Source of the DNA: Rhyacophila brunnea | Lineage: Eukaryota; Arthropoda; Insecta; Trichoptera; Rhyacophilidae | Direction of reading: 5' to 3' | Assembly: GCA_022495005.1 (NCBI GenBank) | Contig: JAGYXB010000510.1 | Span: 930,001 to 994,000, forward strand | Length of the DNA stretch: 64,000 nucleotides | Part shown: positions 1 through 11,975 of the stretch, one piece after another | Numbering within the stretch: the first letter of the stretch is position 1 | Layout: every line of letters begins with the position of its first letter | Position numbers and translations under genes: made by a program | The notes under the pieces: generated by a model | What the model was told of the DNA's origin: nothing | Database searches by the model: none | The model's input: the letters and a program-made list of their open reading frames with translations, nothing else

Positions 1-210
1 GTCCTGTTAAACCTTATTTATGTTGATTAATACATTTTATTTCCGAGCAGTGAGCTGATTTTTTTAATGGAAAGATATTTCCGTTATTACTAATTTTGGG
101 TACCTATTTCTATATACCTATACCTAATGATTCTCCTTGATTTGCCGCCCTTCGAGTAACTGCCGCCCCCAAGCGACGCTCAATCTGCCTACCCCCACGG
201 GACGTCACTG
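1..210. mobile_element. right part of a CAGTGACGTCCC-family MITE, cut by the window edge
   Basis: It aligns with 62780-62992 throughout (TGATTCTCCTTGATTTGCCG, CTCAATCTGCCTACCCC, GGGACGTCACTG). The element ends at 210. A second similar terminus (AAGGGACGTCACTG) ends at about 459. Confidence 0.85.
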
Positions 211-711
211 ACTTGAATCAATGTTATTATAACTATAATAGTTACATGGTATCTATGGATCTGACATGGACATTGTTTTAAACTGTAGGACCGCATAGAA
301 ATCGGGAAAATGTTTATGAATTGTGCCTCTAAACCTCCACGTACCTAAAACCAACGCTGTTTAAGATGGCCGAAAATAAATACATTTGCAACTAAAAATA
401 AAAACTGACGGCATTTTAGGTCTGTTTAAGGGCGGCACCTTGCCAAGGGACGTCACTGATGGGTATCACGGTTAGTGCCTGACGATGCCAAAAGGCGACA
501 CCCGAGACTCAAAGAACGACTCGAATGGAATAATACAAAACTTAAATCGATTAGAATTATATTTTAATTTTGGTGGTGTATAAATTACTGAGAGTTTTAG
601 CAAACTATGCGTTGTAATATAAATGAACAGAAAATAGATTTAAAGAAAACATTTTGGGAAAAATTTCACATCGAAGGTTTTCGTAGCTTGGCGTTATTAT
701 GTAGCTACCTA

Positions 712-2208
712 GAGCGGAATGCACAATCTAAGATTTCGTTCCTAAGGATAAGTCGCCGAAAAGCATGACTTAACTATAGACAATCCTGAGTATAGAGTTA
801 AGGAATCCTTAACCATAGACTACTTTGTTATGAACACGCCCCCTTCTGTATTACCATTTACCACTGACAGCTGCTGTCAAAATAAATTCGCATGTCTATA
901 ACACAGTCCATACACTCAAATTCATTTAACAATGTATCTCAATATGGATATTGATAGCGTTAATTCGTTTGGCATGTACTTGCAGAATATTATTTTATTT
1001 TTATACGCCAGCCCGCAGAAATACAAAATACCAGATGAAGAATGACAATTGACGCTAGTGTTACCATGTTAAAAAAAATCTTGTGGTGCCTGTGGAATCA
1101 CGTATAATGACTTATAACGGAAACATAAGAGTATTATAATTAAATATTAATATGTATTTATAGTTATTGCATTTATAAAATGCAGTTGTCATATTTTTGT
1201 CATCGTTTAACAATTATAAAATAATTTACCTAATTTACCTAACGAGAATTTTTAAATATGGTATTGTCACCTCCGAAAGGGGGGGGGGTAGGTAAATGCG
1301 CTTGACCCCCCTGATGATGTAATGTCATGTCAAGTCACGGTGGTATCGTCTGCTTCTTTCGGGGACATGTTTGTGTTGATTGACAACGCGGAAGTACAGG
1401 CGAAAACAGGGCGTTTATTGTTCGGAATATGAATACAATAAAGTACAGCGTACAAAATATTTAACAAAAAAATATTTAAAAAAAAATAATTAAATTTAAA
1501 ATGGCAGTGACGCCGGGAGCGCGGCGCCACAGCCGACGTCACGCTCCTCGAGAGTTCGAAAACCGAATGACCCTAATAGGGGCTGGTAGGGCAGAGTAGG
1601 TAGTAATAAATACCCAACAAACAATTCACAATTATTCTATCTCTGACAAATGACAAAAACAGCCTCTGGCATATGTACCTGGCTTGTAAGTAGGTACCTC
1701 AGGTCTCATATTTCAGACCTTTTCTAGGTACATGCTTTGGAAAGGGGCTGTGAATTTCTTGGAATTATTACTACCTTCTGCATTTCTTTGCTTGTTAGCT
1801 ACATATTTTGAAATATTTGAACTAGGTACAAATACATATTTTTTTCAAAGTAATCTGAAATCAGATATTCTAGGTGCTAGGTACATTGTATGGCTGGGAA
1901 CTTTGCTTCCAATATTGGTCAAAATTGGATGAAATAATGTAGGTAATAATATAAAAAAAATGATATTAATAATTATTACTATTTGCTTACGGGCTAGAAA
2001 TTTGCCTCGCAGTCGATCTGTTCATGTTTGCATGAATCAGCCCAATGATGATTCAGGCCTCATGGCCTTGGATCCTCTGAGGATGCCATGGTTTAGGCGG
2101 TATCAGTATTATTTTCAATAGAAATGATCTTAACTAATGACAATGTTTCTGCATAGTGTTTTCTGCTAAGGAAATTTTAGTTATGACAAATGTTTCTGCA
2201 TTCCGCTC
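712..2208. mobile_element. same PIF/Harbinger-type family, inverted, with internal insertion
   Basis: TIRs GAGCGGAATGCA are flanked by CTA at 709-711 and 2209-2211. Segments 712-1265 and 2111-2208 align end to end with the complement of 5555-6210. The middle 840 bp does not belong to the family. Confidence 0.85.
1266..2105. mobile_element. 840-bp insertion nested in the PIF-type MITE
   Basis: Comparison with the uninterrupted copy (5555-6210) places the insertion between two GTATT pentamers at 1261-1265 and 2106-2110. It starts GTCACCTCCGAAAGGGG (with a run of ten G) and ends GGCGGTATCA. No coding homology was recognised. TIRs are weak, so its class is unknown. Confidence 0.6.
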
Positions 2209-2672
2209 CTAGTTATTAAATCAATACGAAAAAAATGAAACAATTAATACTTATAAATATATTTATATTTATTTTAATAACTGTGTGTAATCTATAAGCC
2301 AATGAGAACATTGTATAATATAATAGGTATGTCGGTTAGTACCTATATTCATGCAAATGATTGAAGTAAGAACCTACTTAAATACCACCAAAGCAAGTAC
2401 TTACCTACATGCTTCAAAATTATTCAGTTATTTTCGTCTGGTTTATTCCTGTGGAAATTTATTTTATGTTGTCTGCCTTCTAAAATATTAATGTCTGCCC
2501 TTGCAATTCGGTGCATACACATTATTAACGACCACACCCGTGCAATACCTCGTAACTCAGCAATGCTTTTTTCACATATGTTTTTAATATTATGCATTAT
2601 ACGTTACCTAGGTAGTGCCGGTTCGTGATAATGTCTGTATACACCACAGAACACAAATTAATAACGTATAGA

Positions 2673-3116
2673 GATGTGGAAATCAGTCGCCATGGACAAA
2701 GGATTTGAAGCCGTATTCGGCTTATTACTTTATGACGGTCTTATCTTCCCCATAAATATATTATCCTATGTGACTTCTTAGTTACTTCCTCTCATTATAT
2801 TAGGTACCGGAGTGCTCCAGTTTTATCTCTGAGTATCTCTTGAAGGAGACCAGTGTATATTATTATGTATGAACTCACATTGTGCATACACATGTGGAAA
2901 TCAGTCGCCGTGAACAAAGGATTTGAAGCCGAATTCGGTTTATTACTTTATGACGGTCTAGTATCTTTCCTATACATAATATTATTATCCTCTGTGATTG
3001 CTTAGTTACTTCCTCTCATTACATTAGGTACCGGAGTGCTCCAGCTCTCTCCATCTCTGAGTAGGTACCTATATCTTGAAAGATATCAGTTTATGTATGA
3101 ATTTACTCTGTGCATT
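2673..3116. repeat. tandem duplication, two units of about 220 bp
   Basis: ATGTGGAAATCAGTCGCC begins at 2673 and again at 2892. Both units contain GGATTTGAAGCCG, TTATTACTTTATGACGGTCT and TTAGGTACCGGAGTGCTCCA in the same order. Divergence is about 10-15% by eye with small indels. Confidence 0.85.
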
Positions 3117-3150
3117 GAAACAGAGTAAATCTCATAGTAGTTTTACTAAT

Positions 3151-3396
3151 CGTCGTTGAAACTAGAAAATTGTGTAACTCCAAAAACACTACTTTACAGG
3201 AGAGACAAAAAACATTATGGTTTCCTATACAAATGTATGGTTTTGGAGTGAAATCATCCATGATTTAACAATGATACAATTTTTCTGGAATTACAAAATT
3301 TGCAAGACGGATAGATATTATCAACGGCCACTAGATGGCATTCAAAGTCAATTTTCGATTAAAACGGAGTTACACAATTTTCTAGTTTCAACGACG
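3151..3396. mobile_element. 246-bp MITE with perfect 31-bp TIRs
   Basis: The first 31 bp (from CGTCGTTGAAACTAGAAAAT) are exactly inverted at the right end. TAAT flanks both sides (3147-3150, 3397-3400), giving a 4-bp, or TAA/TA-type, duplication. It carries no transposase. Superfamily is uncertain. Confidence 0.82.
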
Positions 3397-4118
3397 TAAT
3401 GGTACTTACTACATATATTTTTATTTCGGCTTGTTCGTAATGTGATACGTGGTATTGCGCGATCGCGTCGGAATTCCGAATTATTATTTTGCACACGACT
3501 CATCCGTGAATCAGACTTCTGCCCATATTATTAATAAATTGTCCTCAACATTGAAAAACCTCGTAAGTGTGCGTGAAATTTCGCGGAATAAATTAATTAA
3601 TAACAATAGACAACGGTTATTTTTTATTCTCAAAATAAAATTCACACGGTATGAAAAAATCCTACACAACTTCTCAAACTGTTGTGGGTGGACCCAACCG
3701 ATATTTTTGACGGCATAACGTTCCAAATTATAAATAAATTTTGATTGACGAACATAGTACCAAATTACTAACAGACCACGACTTACGCTTAACCCTGCTC
3801 TCCCATGTTAGGTATATCGCTGTCAGCGTTATGCGACAAAAGAATAATAATTAATAAAAAATAATAAAATATACATAACAATCGATAATTGAAGACCCGA
3901 GAATGAAAACAGGATAAAAACCATAAAGTCTAAAACGGTTTTTCGGTGATTTCATAATATTAAAAAAAAATACTCTATCGATGAGTTTGAGAACGAGATA
4001 TACGATGTTGATCTCCAAAATGAATGAACAATATTGTTGATACTCTCATATTTTGCAACATTTTTACTTATAACATTATGAAAATAAATAAGCCAAAAAA
4101 CGGAATTAATATTCATTT

Positions 4119-4616
4119 CTTCTTCTTCTTGGTCGTGCACTCATGGCTGAGGATCGTGACCACATTTAAATTTCGCCATCCTTTGAGCGACCAAGACTTT
4201 CCATCCTTCTCGATCTTCCGCTTCTCTCAGGGCAGAATGGATGGTGCCAGTCAGCTCTTTCACTTGGTCGCTCCTTCGCGCAGACGCTCTTCCTCTGCTT
4301 CGCCTTCCCTGGAGGCTACCCAAAACTACCAGTCTCTTCAGGTTGTCCGGTCCGCGCCTGACAATATGTCCAAAAAACTGCAGAATTCTTCTCAGACATA
4401 TCGTCGAGAGCCGTTCCTTTATCTTCAGTCTCTGGATGATTGACTGGTTCGTCCTGTGCTCCGTCCAAGAAATGCGAAGCATTCGGCGCCAACACCACAT
4501 CTCAAAGGCATCAATTGTCTTCCGTTCTCTTGCCTTCAGGGTCCACGACTCGACGTATAGGAATATCGAGAACACTAATGTTTGCACAAGCATCATTTTT
4601 GTGGCAATCGAAATTC
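4119..4616 (-). mobile_element. 5'-truncated non-LTR retrotransposon (RTE-like) with (AAG)n tail
   Basis: The minus strand reads without a break from about 4616 to a stop near 4141, about 160 aa. It matches the carboxyl end of RTE/BovB-type reverse transcriptases as I know them (Y-x-E-S-W-T-L-K, AFEMWCWRRMLRISW, ILQFFGHIVRR, GRRSRGR, DREGWKVLV). Downstream of the stop is a short (AAG)n tail, typical of the clade's microsatellite 3' ends. The copy is bounded by a direct repeat TATTCATTT at 4110-4118 and 4617-4625, read as a target-site duplication. The intact frame suggests a fairly recent insertion. Only the C-terminal end is present; endonuclease and catalytic RT domains are missing. Confidence 0.85.
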
Positions 4617-5083
4617 TATTCATTTACTTAGTATTTAAAAATAAAATAATAAAATTGATATTGAAAACAAGAAAAATATGTATCTGCAAATATTTAATTA
4701 TTTTGATTATAACAATTTAATTATCATGTTACATTCACTTCTTGGATGATATGATCACACATATTTTTTTAAAATCAGTTTATAGGCTCCTTCATTTGGT
4801 CATTCATTTGGTCTTTGTCCAGTTTTCATTCTCAGGTCTTCAATTGCTATAGGTATATTGAAAAATAAATTTCCACTAGAAACAATGATTTTATTATTGA
4901 ATGGAACTGAAATGAAAGATTGTGTTGTCATATTGTCATCATTGGTGTGGGCTTTTAGAAACCTTTATGTTATGTTATTTTCATTTTTATATGAGAATTT
5001 GGCAGTGTGGTACTACTAGTACGCGTACCTATGGCACGCGTGTCACTAGTGACTAGTGGAACAATATTGTATGCGGAATCTAG

Positions 5084-5335
5084 CCAGTAACACAGTATTA
5101 TGAGACAAGCGATAAATCACTCCTTGAGAAAGTCAAGGACGAACAAAAAGAATTTATTGATCTGGCAATTAAAAATAAAAATATTCAATCAACAAACATA
5201 AGAAAAATTATCGGCAGTCATCACAGAAAATCGTTCAGTGATGGAGAATGTATGAAAGAAGCATGGTTAAAATGCTCTCACTATCTAAATACGGAAAAAA
5301 AATATTCAAAAAATGAAAGATATGCCTTCGGCTAG
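5084..5335 (+). pseudogene. coding-like fragment of unknown identity, ~84 codons
   Basis: This frame is open between stops at 5081 and 5333 and reads as ordinary protein: DKSLLEKVKDEQKEFIDLAI, NKNIQSTNIRKIIGSHHRKS, CMKEAWLKCSHYLNTEKKYS. It has no early Met. TAACACAG just upstream could be a splice acceptor. I do not recognise the family. A fragment of a transposon ORF or a lost host exon are both possible. Confidence 0.35.
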
Positions 5336-5554
5336 AAACACAGTGAAAGATGTAATTTTTAAACCTTTTTAATAGAATATTTCTTAATAACCATTTTTCT
5401 CATGAAAACTGCTCGACATGTGTCAGACAGACGAAAAATATTATTTTGGAAATTTTGGCTCGTGTACGTAAAAAGGTTCGCCAATTCTGCCCTAGGGGGA
5501 CACTCGCGGCTCACCAGTTGAAATACACTGACATAGATAATTATAGTTTATTAA

Positions 5555-6210
5555 GAGCGGAATGCAGAAACATTTGTCATAACAAAAATTTCCTTAGCAG
5601 AAAACACTATGCAGAAACATTTTCCTTAGTCAAGATCATTTCTATTGAAAATAATACCACATTTAAAAATTCTCTTTCCTATAGTTTAGGTAAATTATTT
5701 TATAATTGTTAAACGATGACAAAAATATGACAACTGCATTTTATAAATGCAATAACTATAAATACATATTAATATTTAATTATAATACTCTTATGTTTCC
5801 GTTATAAGTCGTTATACGTGATTCCACAGGCACCGCAAGATATTTTTTTAACATGGTAACACTAGCGTCAAGTGTCATTCTTCACCTAGCATTTTGTATT
5901 TCTGCGGGCTGGCGTATACAAGTAAAATAATATTCTGCAAGTACATGCCAAACGAATTAACACTATCAATATCCATATTGAGATACATTGTTAAATGAAT
6001 TTGAGTGTATGGACTGTTTTATAGACATGCGAAATTTATTTTGACAGAAGCTGTCTGTGGTAAATGGTAATACAGAAGGGAGCGTGTCCATAAGAAAAGT
6101 AGTCTACGGTTAAGGATTCCTTAACTCTATACTCAGGATTGTCTATAGTTAAGTCATGCTTTTCGGCGACTTATCCTTAGGATCGAAATCTTAGATTGTG
6201 CATTCCGCTC
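5555..6210. mobile_element. PIF/Harbinger-type MITE, complete, TAA TSD
   Basis: The 656-bp element has TIRs GAGCGGAATGCA, with TAA at 5552-5554 and 6211-6213. Its sequence is an inverted copy of most of 712-2208. The 3-bp TWA-like TSD indicates the PIF/Harbinger superfamily. Confidence 0.88.
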
Positions 6211-6213
6211 TAA

Positions 6214-6764
6214 GCGATGGTGCCCACAGACGCGTCGGGCGCGCGAAGTCGGCGAATGCAGTGTTTATTCATAACCATAATCACACGTCTCTTCCCGCGC
6301 ATTACCCTTCACCTATGTTATAAGCGGCCCAAGCAGCACAAAATAAATATTATTACAGCGCCTCTCATAACAAAGCAATAAAATATTATATTATTTCGGG
6401 GCTTGTAATTAAAATTTACGACGACATTATTCAACCAGCGATAAACTGAACACGCAATAAAATAAAACAATGACTTCTCTGTAATTAAATAATTGCTTTC
6501 CGCCCGTCGATCGACGATGCCTCGCGCAGCATGTTTTTGCTCGCTGTGTTCAATGAATGGACTCATTGTATTTTCTTTCATTCGTATCGCCGAGAAGCGG
6601 TGATTCGCAAAAAACGATGATTCATGCGGCGCGCGCGTATAATGCGTCGCCATATCCAGTGGGCGCTGGCGTATTTGATTACGTTGTATTTTCAATGATT
6701 TATGCGCCACTTGTAGAAATTTTGCGCGAGTGCGGCGCCCGACGCGTTCTGTGGGCACCATCGC
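6214..6764. mobile_element. second PIF/Harbinger-type MITE, sharing a TAA with its neighbour
   Basis: The 551-bp element has TIRs GCGATGGTGCCCACAGA (17 bp exact, similarity continuing about 15 bp) and TAA on both sides (6211-6213, 6765-6767). It is GC-richer than the surroundings. The ORFs it contains show no similarity to a transposase. Confidence 0.88.
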
Positions 6765-6767
6765 TAA

Positions 6768-8424
6768 GGCTTCTGCTAGGTACATGTTGATCAGCTGTGG
6801 ATCAGATTTATTTTATTGCTGTTAAATCTTTCAAGTGTTATCGCCCTTTTAATAATCGTAACTTACCGATCGTTAACGTCGCGTACTTTAATATTTGAAA
6901 TGTTGTTTATACTTATTTGGACTTCGTTAAATTTACCAAATACGCGGAAAACAGTTATAGCCGTTTTGGATTTAGACTAAAATTGTCTTTCACCACATAC
7001 TTAAGGTACCCTCACCTCACCACTCCACCGCTTCTATATGACCACTTTAGCTCGTGCGTTACTTTTGAGTAGTTTTGTCTTTTAATGTCCGAACCTTTTA
7101 TGGTTCGGTATTGAGATACATTGGTACCGATGAGATCTATAAACTGTGCAAGTTTTATCAATATTGGTTCAGAGTTCTTGAGTTATAACTAATCAAAATG
7201 ACACTCCTAATAAAATTAAACCTAGGTAAAAAAAAACCTAGGTATATTTTGTGCGTAGGTATCAATTTAGACAAAACTATGTTTACAAGGAAAATATTTT
7301 GAAATTAATTAACTTTGAGGTTATGTAACTATAATCCTTATTTTAGATTTAGTTATTTTAGGAATAGACGATGCACGGTCGAATGAAAATAATACTGAAT
7401 GGTTGTTCTCAGTATGGTAAAGTTGCAAAATATTCACACCATGACGTGAGAATTTTCTTGCGTATTTTTATACAATCTTTTTTCTTAATTATACGATAAT
7501 TTTACCTATCTCTTAAGAAGCAGTCGTCATTTTACTTCTTCCATAATAAAATAGTAAAATTGTTTTTCTAATAAGGACAAACATCTAATCAGTCACATAG
7601 ATAGAAATCAGATTTATTATACTATGAAGACGTGGAAGTGAATCATTGTGCATGTCTTGGGTGAACTGGTTTCCTGGGATCATGTAGTTTATCTATTAAT
7701 CTTTAGAATCAGTTCACACACGTTTGGGTTTGAAACTCACATAGCATAAGATCTAACGATTTAAGTATACTTAAGTCATTTAGGCCAGATGAATAATGAT
7801 TCTAAAAAATGAAGGTTTTTATGCCGCAAATATGTTTTTCAGATAACGGAAAATTTTGTACCATGTGTTGTTTGTTGTTTTTTCTCGTTATGTGTTTTAA
7901 ATCAAGCTGATTAGAAGCAAACCTAGCACTTGTAGAGAATCGTGAATGGCTTATAAAATATTGACTCAGATGGCGTTGGTTGGATATGTGGGATACTGAT
8001 TAGTGATTAGGTATATTATAGCTAACTTCACTGAGGCCGCGGCCGCGATGCGAATGACATTTGCAACGATGACGTCAGCAGGGTAGTGCTGCCAGAGATT
8101 TAGCATTAATAATTTAGCACTACAAACAAATTATTGCATATCGAGTGTCGATATCTCTTTGATGCCGGAGAGATGTATAAGTATGTCCATAAATTAATAA
8201 TGCAAACCACAGTAGAGAGCATTTATTACGTGTACCTACATGATCTCTTTACGTTAAGCATGCACTTGCATCCTGATTTGAACACAACATAATATTATAT
8301 CCCCTATTCGTTACGGTATCATTAGGTATATGAGTTTAAATAATATACTTACATACTGTACCCTTTTTGGGTTTTACCTTCCAGTAGACAGGCGGATACG
8401 AGATATAATTTTGTGGTTGAGTGA
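6768..8424. other. no recognised feature
   Basis: AT-rich sequence with no convincing ORF or TE end. The only landmark is a GGCCGCGGCCGC palindrome at about 8036-8047, unusual in this composition. Confidence 0.4.
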
Positions 8425-8432
8425 GTTTTAAA

Positions 8433-8789
8433 CAATGACATTAATATGGACGAATCATCTGGAATAGAAAATGACACTCACTTTATTGTCGGGTCTGCCG
8501 AATCGCATAATCTGTTCTAACGCCATTACAATAAAGGTGATATTGCTATAAATTCCTGATGCGTTTTGTTGGGTCTGCCGAATGGTTCGGTTCGAACGGG
8601 TTCGATCAAATGAACATTGACATTAGAAACACTGCTCTAACGCCATTACAAAAAAGGTCATATTGCTATAAATTCCCTATGCGTGATATCACATAATGGA
8701 AATTGCGTGATGTCTACTTATACATGCGAATGCGCGAATTTACTTGCAAGCTACTGTATTGAGTGCGTCGTCCATTAATAATGTCATTG
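8433..8789. mobile_element. hAT-type MITE, family CAATGACATTA, copy 1 (opposite orientation)
   Basis: The 357-bp element has an exact 8-bp TSD GTTTTAAA at 8425-8432 and 8790-8797. Internally it carries a direct duplication of about 50 bp (CTAACGCCATTACAA... at about 8517 and 8637), which explains its greater length than copy 2. Confidence 0.92.
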
Positions 8790-8797
8790 GTTTTAAA

Positions 8798-10121
8798 CGA
8801 CAAAAGTTACCACGTGTTTAATAATTTATTTGTAGTTATTACAATATTAAAAATTTAATAAAACCATACAAATCATGATTTTACACAATTGGTTATAATA
8901 CTTGTATAAGTACACACATTGGGGTCGTTCTTCCGGCTTCCCGGTAACAAAATGTACAAGGAGAATTACACCCAGTTATCAAAAAACGTAACATTATTAA
9001 TATCGTCATATTAAATACCTTGTTCAGATGGCGCGATTTTACTCGCGCGTAAAAACTCGCGTGCATTCCAGGTACCGGTGTTCTCATTGAGCCGTCCACA
9101 TGTACTCGCGATGGCAGAGGGTCAGCTTCCGTCGTTTTTGGACCGCCGCCATCGTGGGGGTTTAATCAAAACGGGACTATCGACATCTAAATTCAAGCGA
9201 AACTTTTATACCGACAAGACGTTATATTATGTTATTTAAGAAGTTTTTCTGTCAAATTTAATCTCAAATCATAATAATGCATCGGTTTATAAGTCTTGCG
9301 CTTGTAATATTACGTTGGTAACAACTAACAGTACTTAGGTATGTGCTTTTTTATACAAACTTGTAGATACGTCTTTTGGCTTCATGTTTCATTCATATAA
9401 TCCTGTACCCTACATTTGTGTCCATTTCGTTTTGTATAACTTTCGTAAGCTCAAAATAAGATATTCATTTTATAGCTACCCATCTTAAAGAAGTTACGAG
9501 GTTTCTTTATACCGTTTGAAAGGGTCTCAGTAGTGAAACGTTATCAATTGTATATTATCTCTTCGACATATGGCGAAATTCCTGAATTTTATTGAACATT
9601 AACAAATTTCTTTTGGTTTAATAAAAACCGGTTTACATAGTAACAAAATGTTAAGAAATTCGCATTATATACAATCTATATAAATATTGAGTCTGGCAAC
9701 ATATTTTTAAGGCCCATACGCAAATCCATGGACATTAATATTAATTTTATTAATAGCATCTGGTGGCATTATGTGTAATATAAATCGATTTGTTTTTTAT
9801 TTTCAATACATACACAAAAAAATCAACAGATGCAATCGATGCATTAATCTGTTTTATGATCTACTTTTAACCTACCATATACGGCGATCACTACTTTTAA
9901 GGTAAGGAATAGCCAGACCACCGATGGAATGACCAATGACGTATAAATAAATACTTACATTTTGTTTGGCCTTAAAGTGATACTAAAAATATACTATAGG
10001 TGAGTAACTGTACCTACTAATGATTTTCTACTTAGATACACATGTTTTCGTGTACCCACAGACTTTACGTGCTCTCCGAAATAAAATATTCAACAACCCA
10101 ATTAAAAATAACTAATAAACA
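8798..10121. other. no recognised feature
   Basis: Gene-free AT-rich sequence. A short patch around 9030-9180 is richer in CpG (CGCGATGGCAG, CGTCGTTTTTGGACCGCC) but does not translate to anything known. Confidence 0.4.
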
Positions 10122-10375
10122 GGGAACACAAATTTATAGGAGCTGGGTGTGGTTATAAGTGGGTACGGATCTTGAATGTGGAAAAATATGGGATAAACTT
10201 GTTAAACGTGTTAAAAAGTGTGTTATTTTCAATAGTTACGTAAGTCTCATAATTTCCGTTAAAATTTTTCACATAAACGAAACGCGCATTCAATATTTGA
10301 GGACAGTCGGCGCACTTAGTGGTGTGTGCGTGTTGGCAATGTGTAATAAGACAACTGGCACTAAAATATATATAT
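10122..10375. mobile_element. partial copy of the CAGGGAACACAGAA family
   Basis: It begins CAGGGAACACAAATTTATAG. The next about 110 bp (GGGTGTGG... ATATGGGATAAACTTGTTAAACGTGT) matches the 27440 copy. The right end is not clear. Confidence 0.6.
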
Positions 10376-11374
10376 AAGTAATGCCCAACCACGATTCGAA
10401 CTCGGGCTATAAAATTCTACTGGCACGTAGTTCAGCGTTTTGTCAAAGGGACTGTTTTGTATCGAATCCGGCGCGAATTTTTTTTAGTGCAAACAAATCG
10501 TATGTTTTATACCTCTTGCCCCAGGTTTTGTCATTGTGTGCGTGTGTTTTCGTTTATATGCGTGAAATGTACAAAATTAGTTAAAGTCTTTAGATTGTGT
10601 TTGTTTTACATTTACAGATTGTGTTACAAATTTAGTGAAATTGATACGTGCAGTCTGGTTGACCAAGTCGATAATCAGTTTATAATATCTACATATCTAC
10701 CTACATATTATATGACTAATGTCATTGACAAAAATATATAGTTTTCGTAGAATATAAAATAATTGTGTTTTAATTTAAATACGTTAATAGACAATTACAA
10801 AAATATTTTTTATTATGAAATTAGACTTTTGTTTGCCAAGTATGGACTGTTCGACACTGGTACATACATAGTAATAAATTTGAGGGCGTTCCATCATTTT
10901 TAGTCGTTTATTGATCTGAAAACATTTCAATCGATCCACCAGACAGCCTGAAAAAATAACGAGTCTGTTTGATTATAATATGGGCTGAAGTTATTATAAA
11001 AATATAAAACGTTTGATTTAAACTTATTAACAGGCAGTAATGGATCTTGAGCTTCTGTAAATAAACACGTTGAATTAATTATTCTTTCTTATAAAGATTG
11101 TTTGTATTGCTCGTCCAAATGCCTGAATGTGTTTATACATTAACCGCCATTTTGTTTTCATCTTAATGGAAGTCAGTGGTGAGTAACTCGTTATTGAATT
11201 GTACATGAAGATTGATCTAAATTAAATTGGGATGTATAATAAAATACACGGGCAATGAATACTACGGTCAAAAACCTTTGATAAGTCTATAAACTTTGTT
11301 TTATCTTGATTGTTTTTATGGCTACAGTAATAATGTAAATACTAATGAGTACCTAGTATTGTTTGATTAGTGTA

Positions 11375-11975
11375 ATAGGCCGTTCACACTTGCATGGATT
11401 TACTGGCGGCAGTACGTATTATCGCGACGTGTTATTGTCGTGCATGTTGCAAAAAGAGTTCAGCGGGTTCTGAATTTTCACGCGATAGTTGCAACGTATG
11501 CGGATGCGCAGTAGAACGACAGTAGTGCACCCACAGAATAGATTAATAAATAGAAATGTAAAAGCCATCGCCATGGACCAAAGTTCTGAAGCAGGATAGT
11601 TTATGGGCTGACCGCCATAAAACGCAAGTAAAAAAAAACCGCGTCGACTGTTCCCAAAGATTGAAAGCACGTTACATTAGCGTGACAAATTAAAATGGAT
11701 ATACAATGCTTACGGGCATAAGCCAGTTCCCATTAATTTTGTATTCCCTGGAAGAACCTGCCGGTAAAAATACCAAATACGCCGCGCAGAGCATTTCGAC
11801 GTTTACCACTTTTCACAACCTGTACCATACAATGACATCAACGCATTTCGCTCACGCTTGAAGAAGATTGGAGAGACGAGATATTATGACGATAGATTAT
11901 TTGTTACTACATGATGATACGATTATTTACACACTTTTGGTGCCAGTAAATCTATGTACGTGTACAAGCGCTATT
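11375..11975. mobile_element. MITE with GCATGGATTTACTGGC ends, containing a nested element
   Basis: The left subterminal CCGTTCACACTTGCATGGAT and TTTACTGGC match the complement of the right end (CTTGTACACGTACATAGAT, then TTTACTGGC). The segment 11526-11755 is a copy of the CAGGGAACACAGAA family (CACAGAATAGATTAATAAAT to TTAATTTTGTATTCCCTG) interrupting it. The TSD is not resolved. A relative lies at 33733-34131. Confidence 0.65.

Noticed and set aside
4241..4720. 159-codon + strand ORF
   Set aside because: Antisense to the intact LINE reverse-transcriptase frame; no independent support.
6318..6785. 155-codon minus-strand ORF
   Set aside because: It is contained almost entirely in a PIF-type MITE (6214-6764), begins in its TIR and has no recognisable domain.
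10381..10440. Second tRNA-like B box (CGATTCGAACTCGGG)
   Set aside because: No A box at the right distance and no similarity to the SINE body; probably coincidence.
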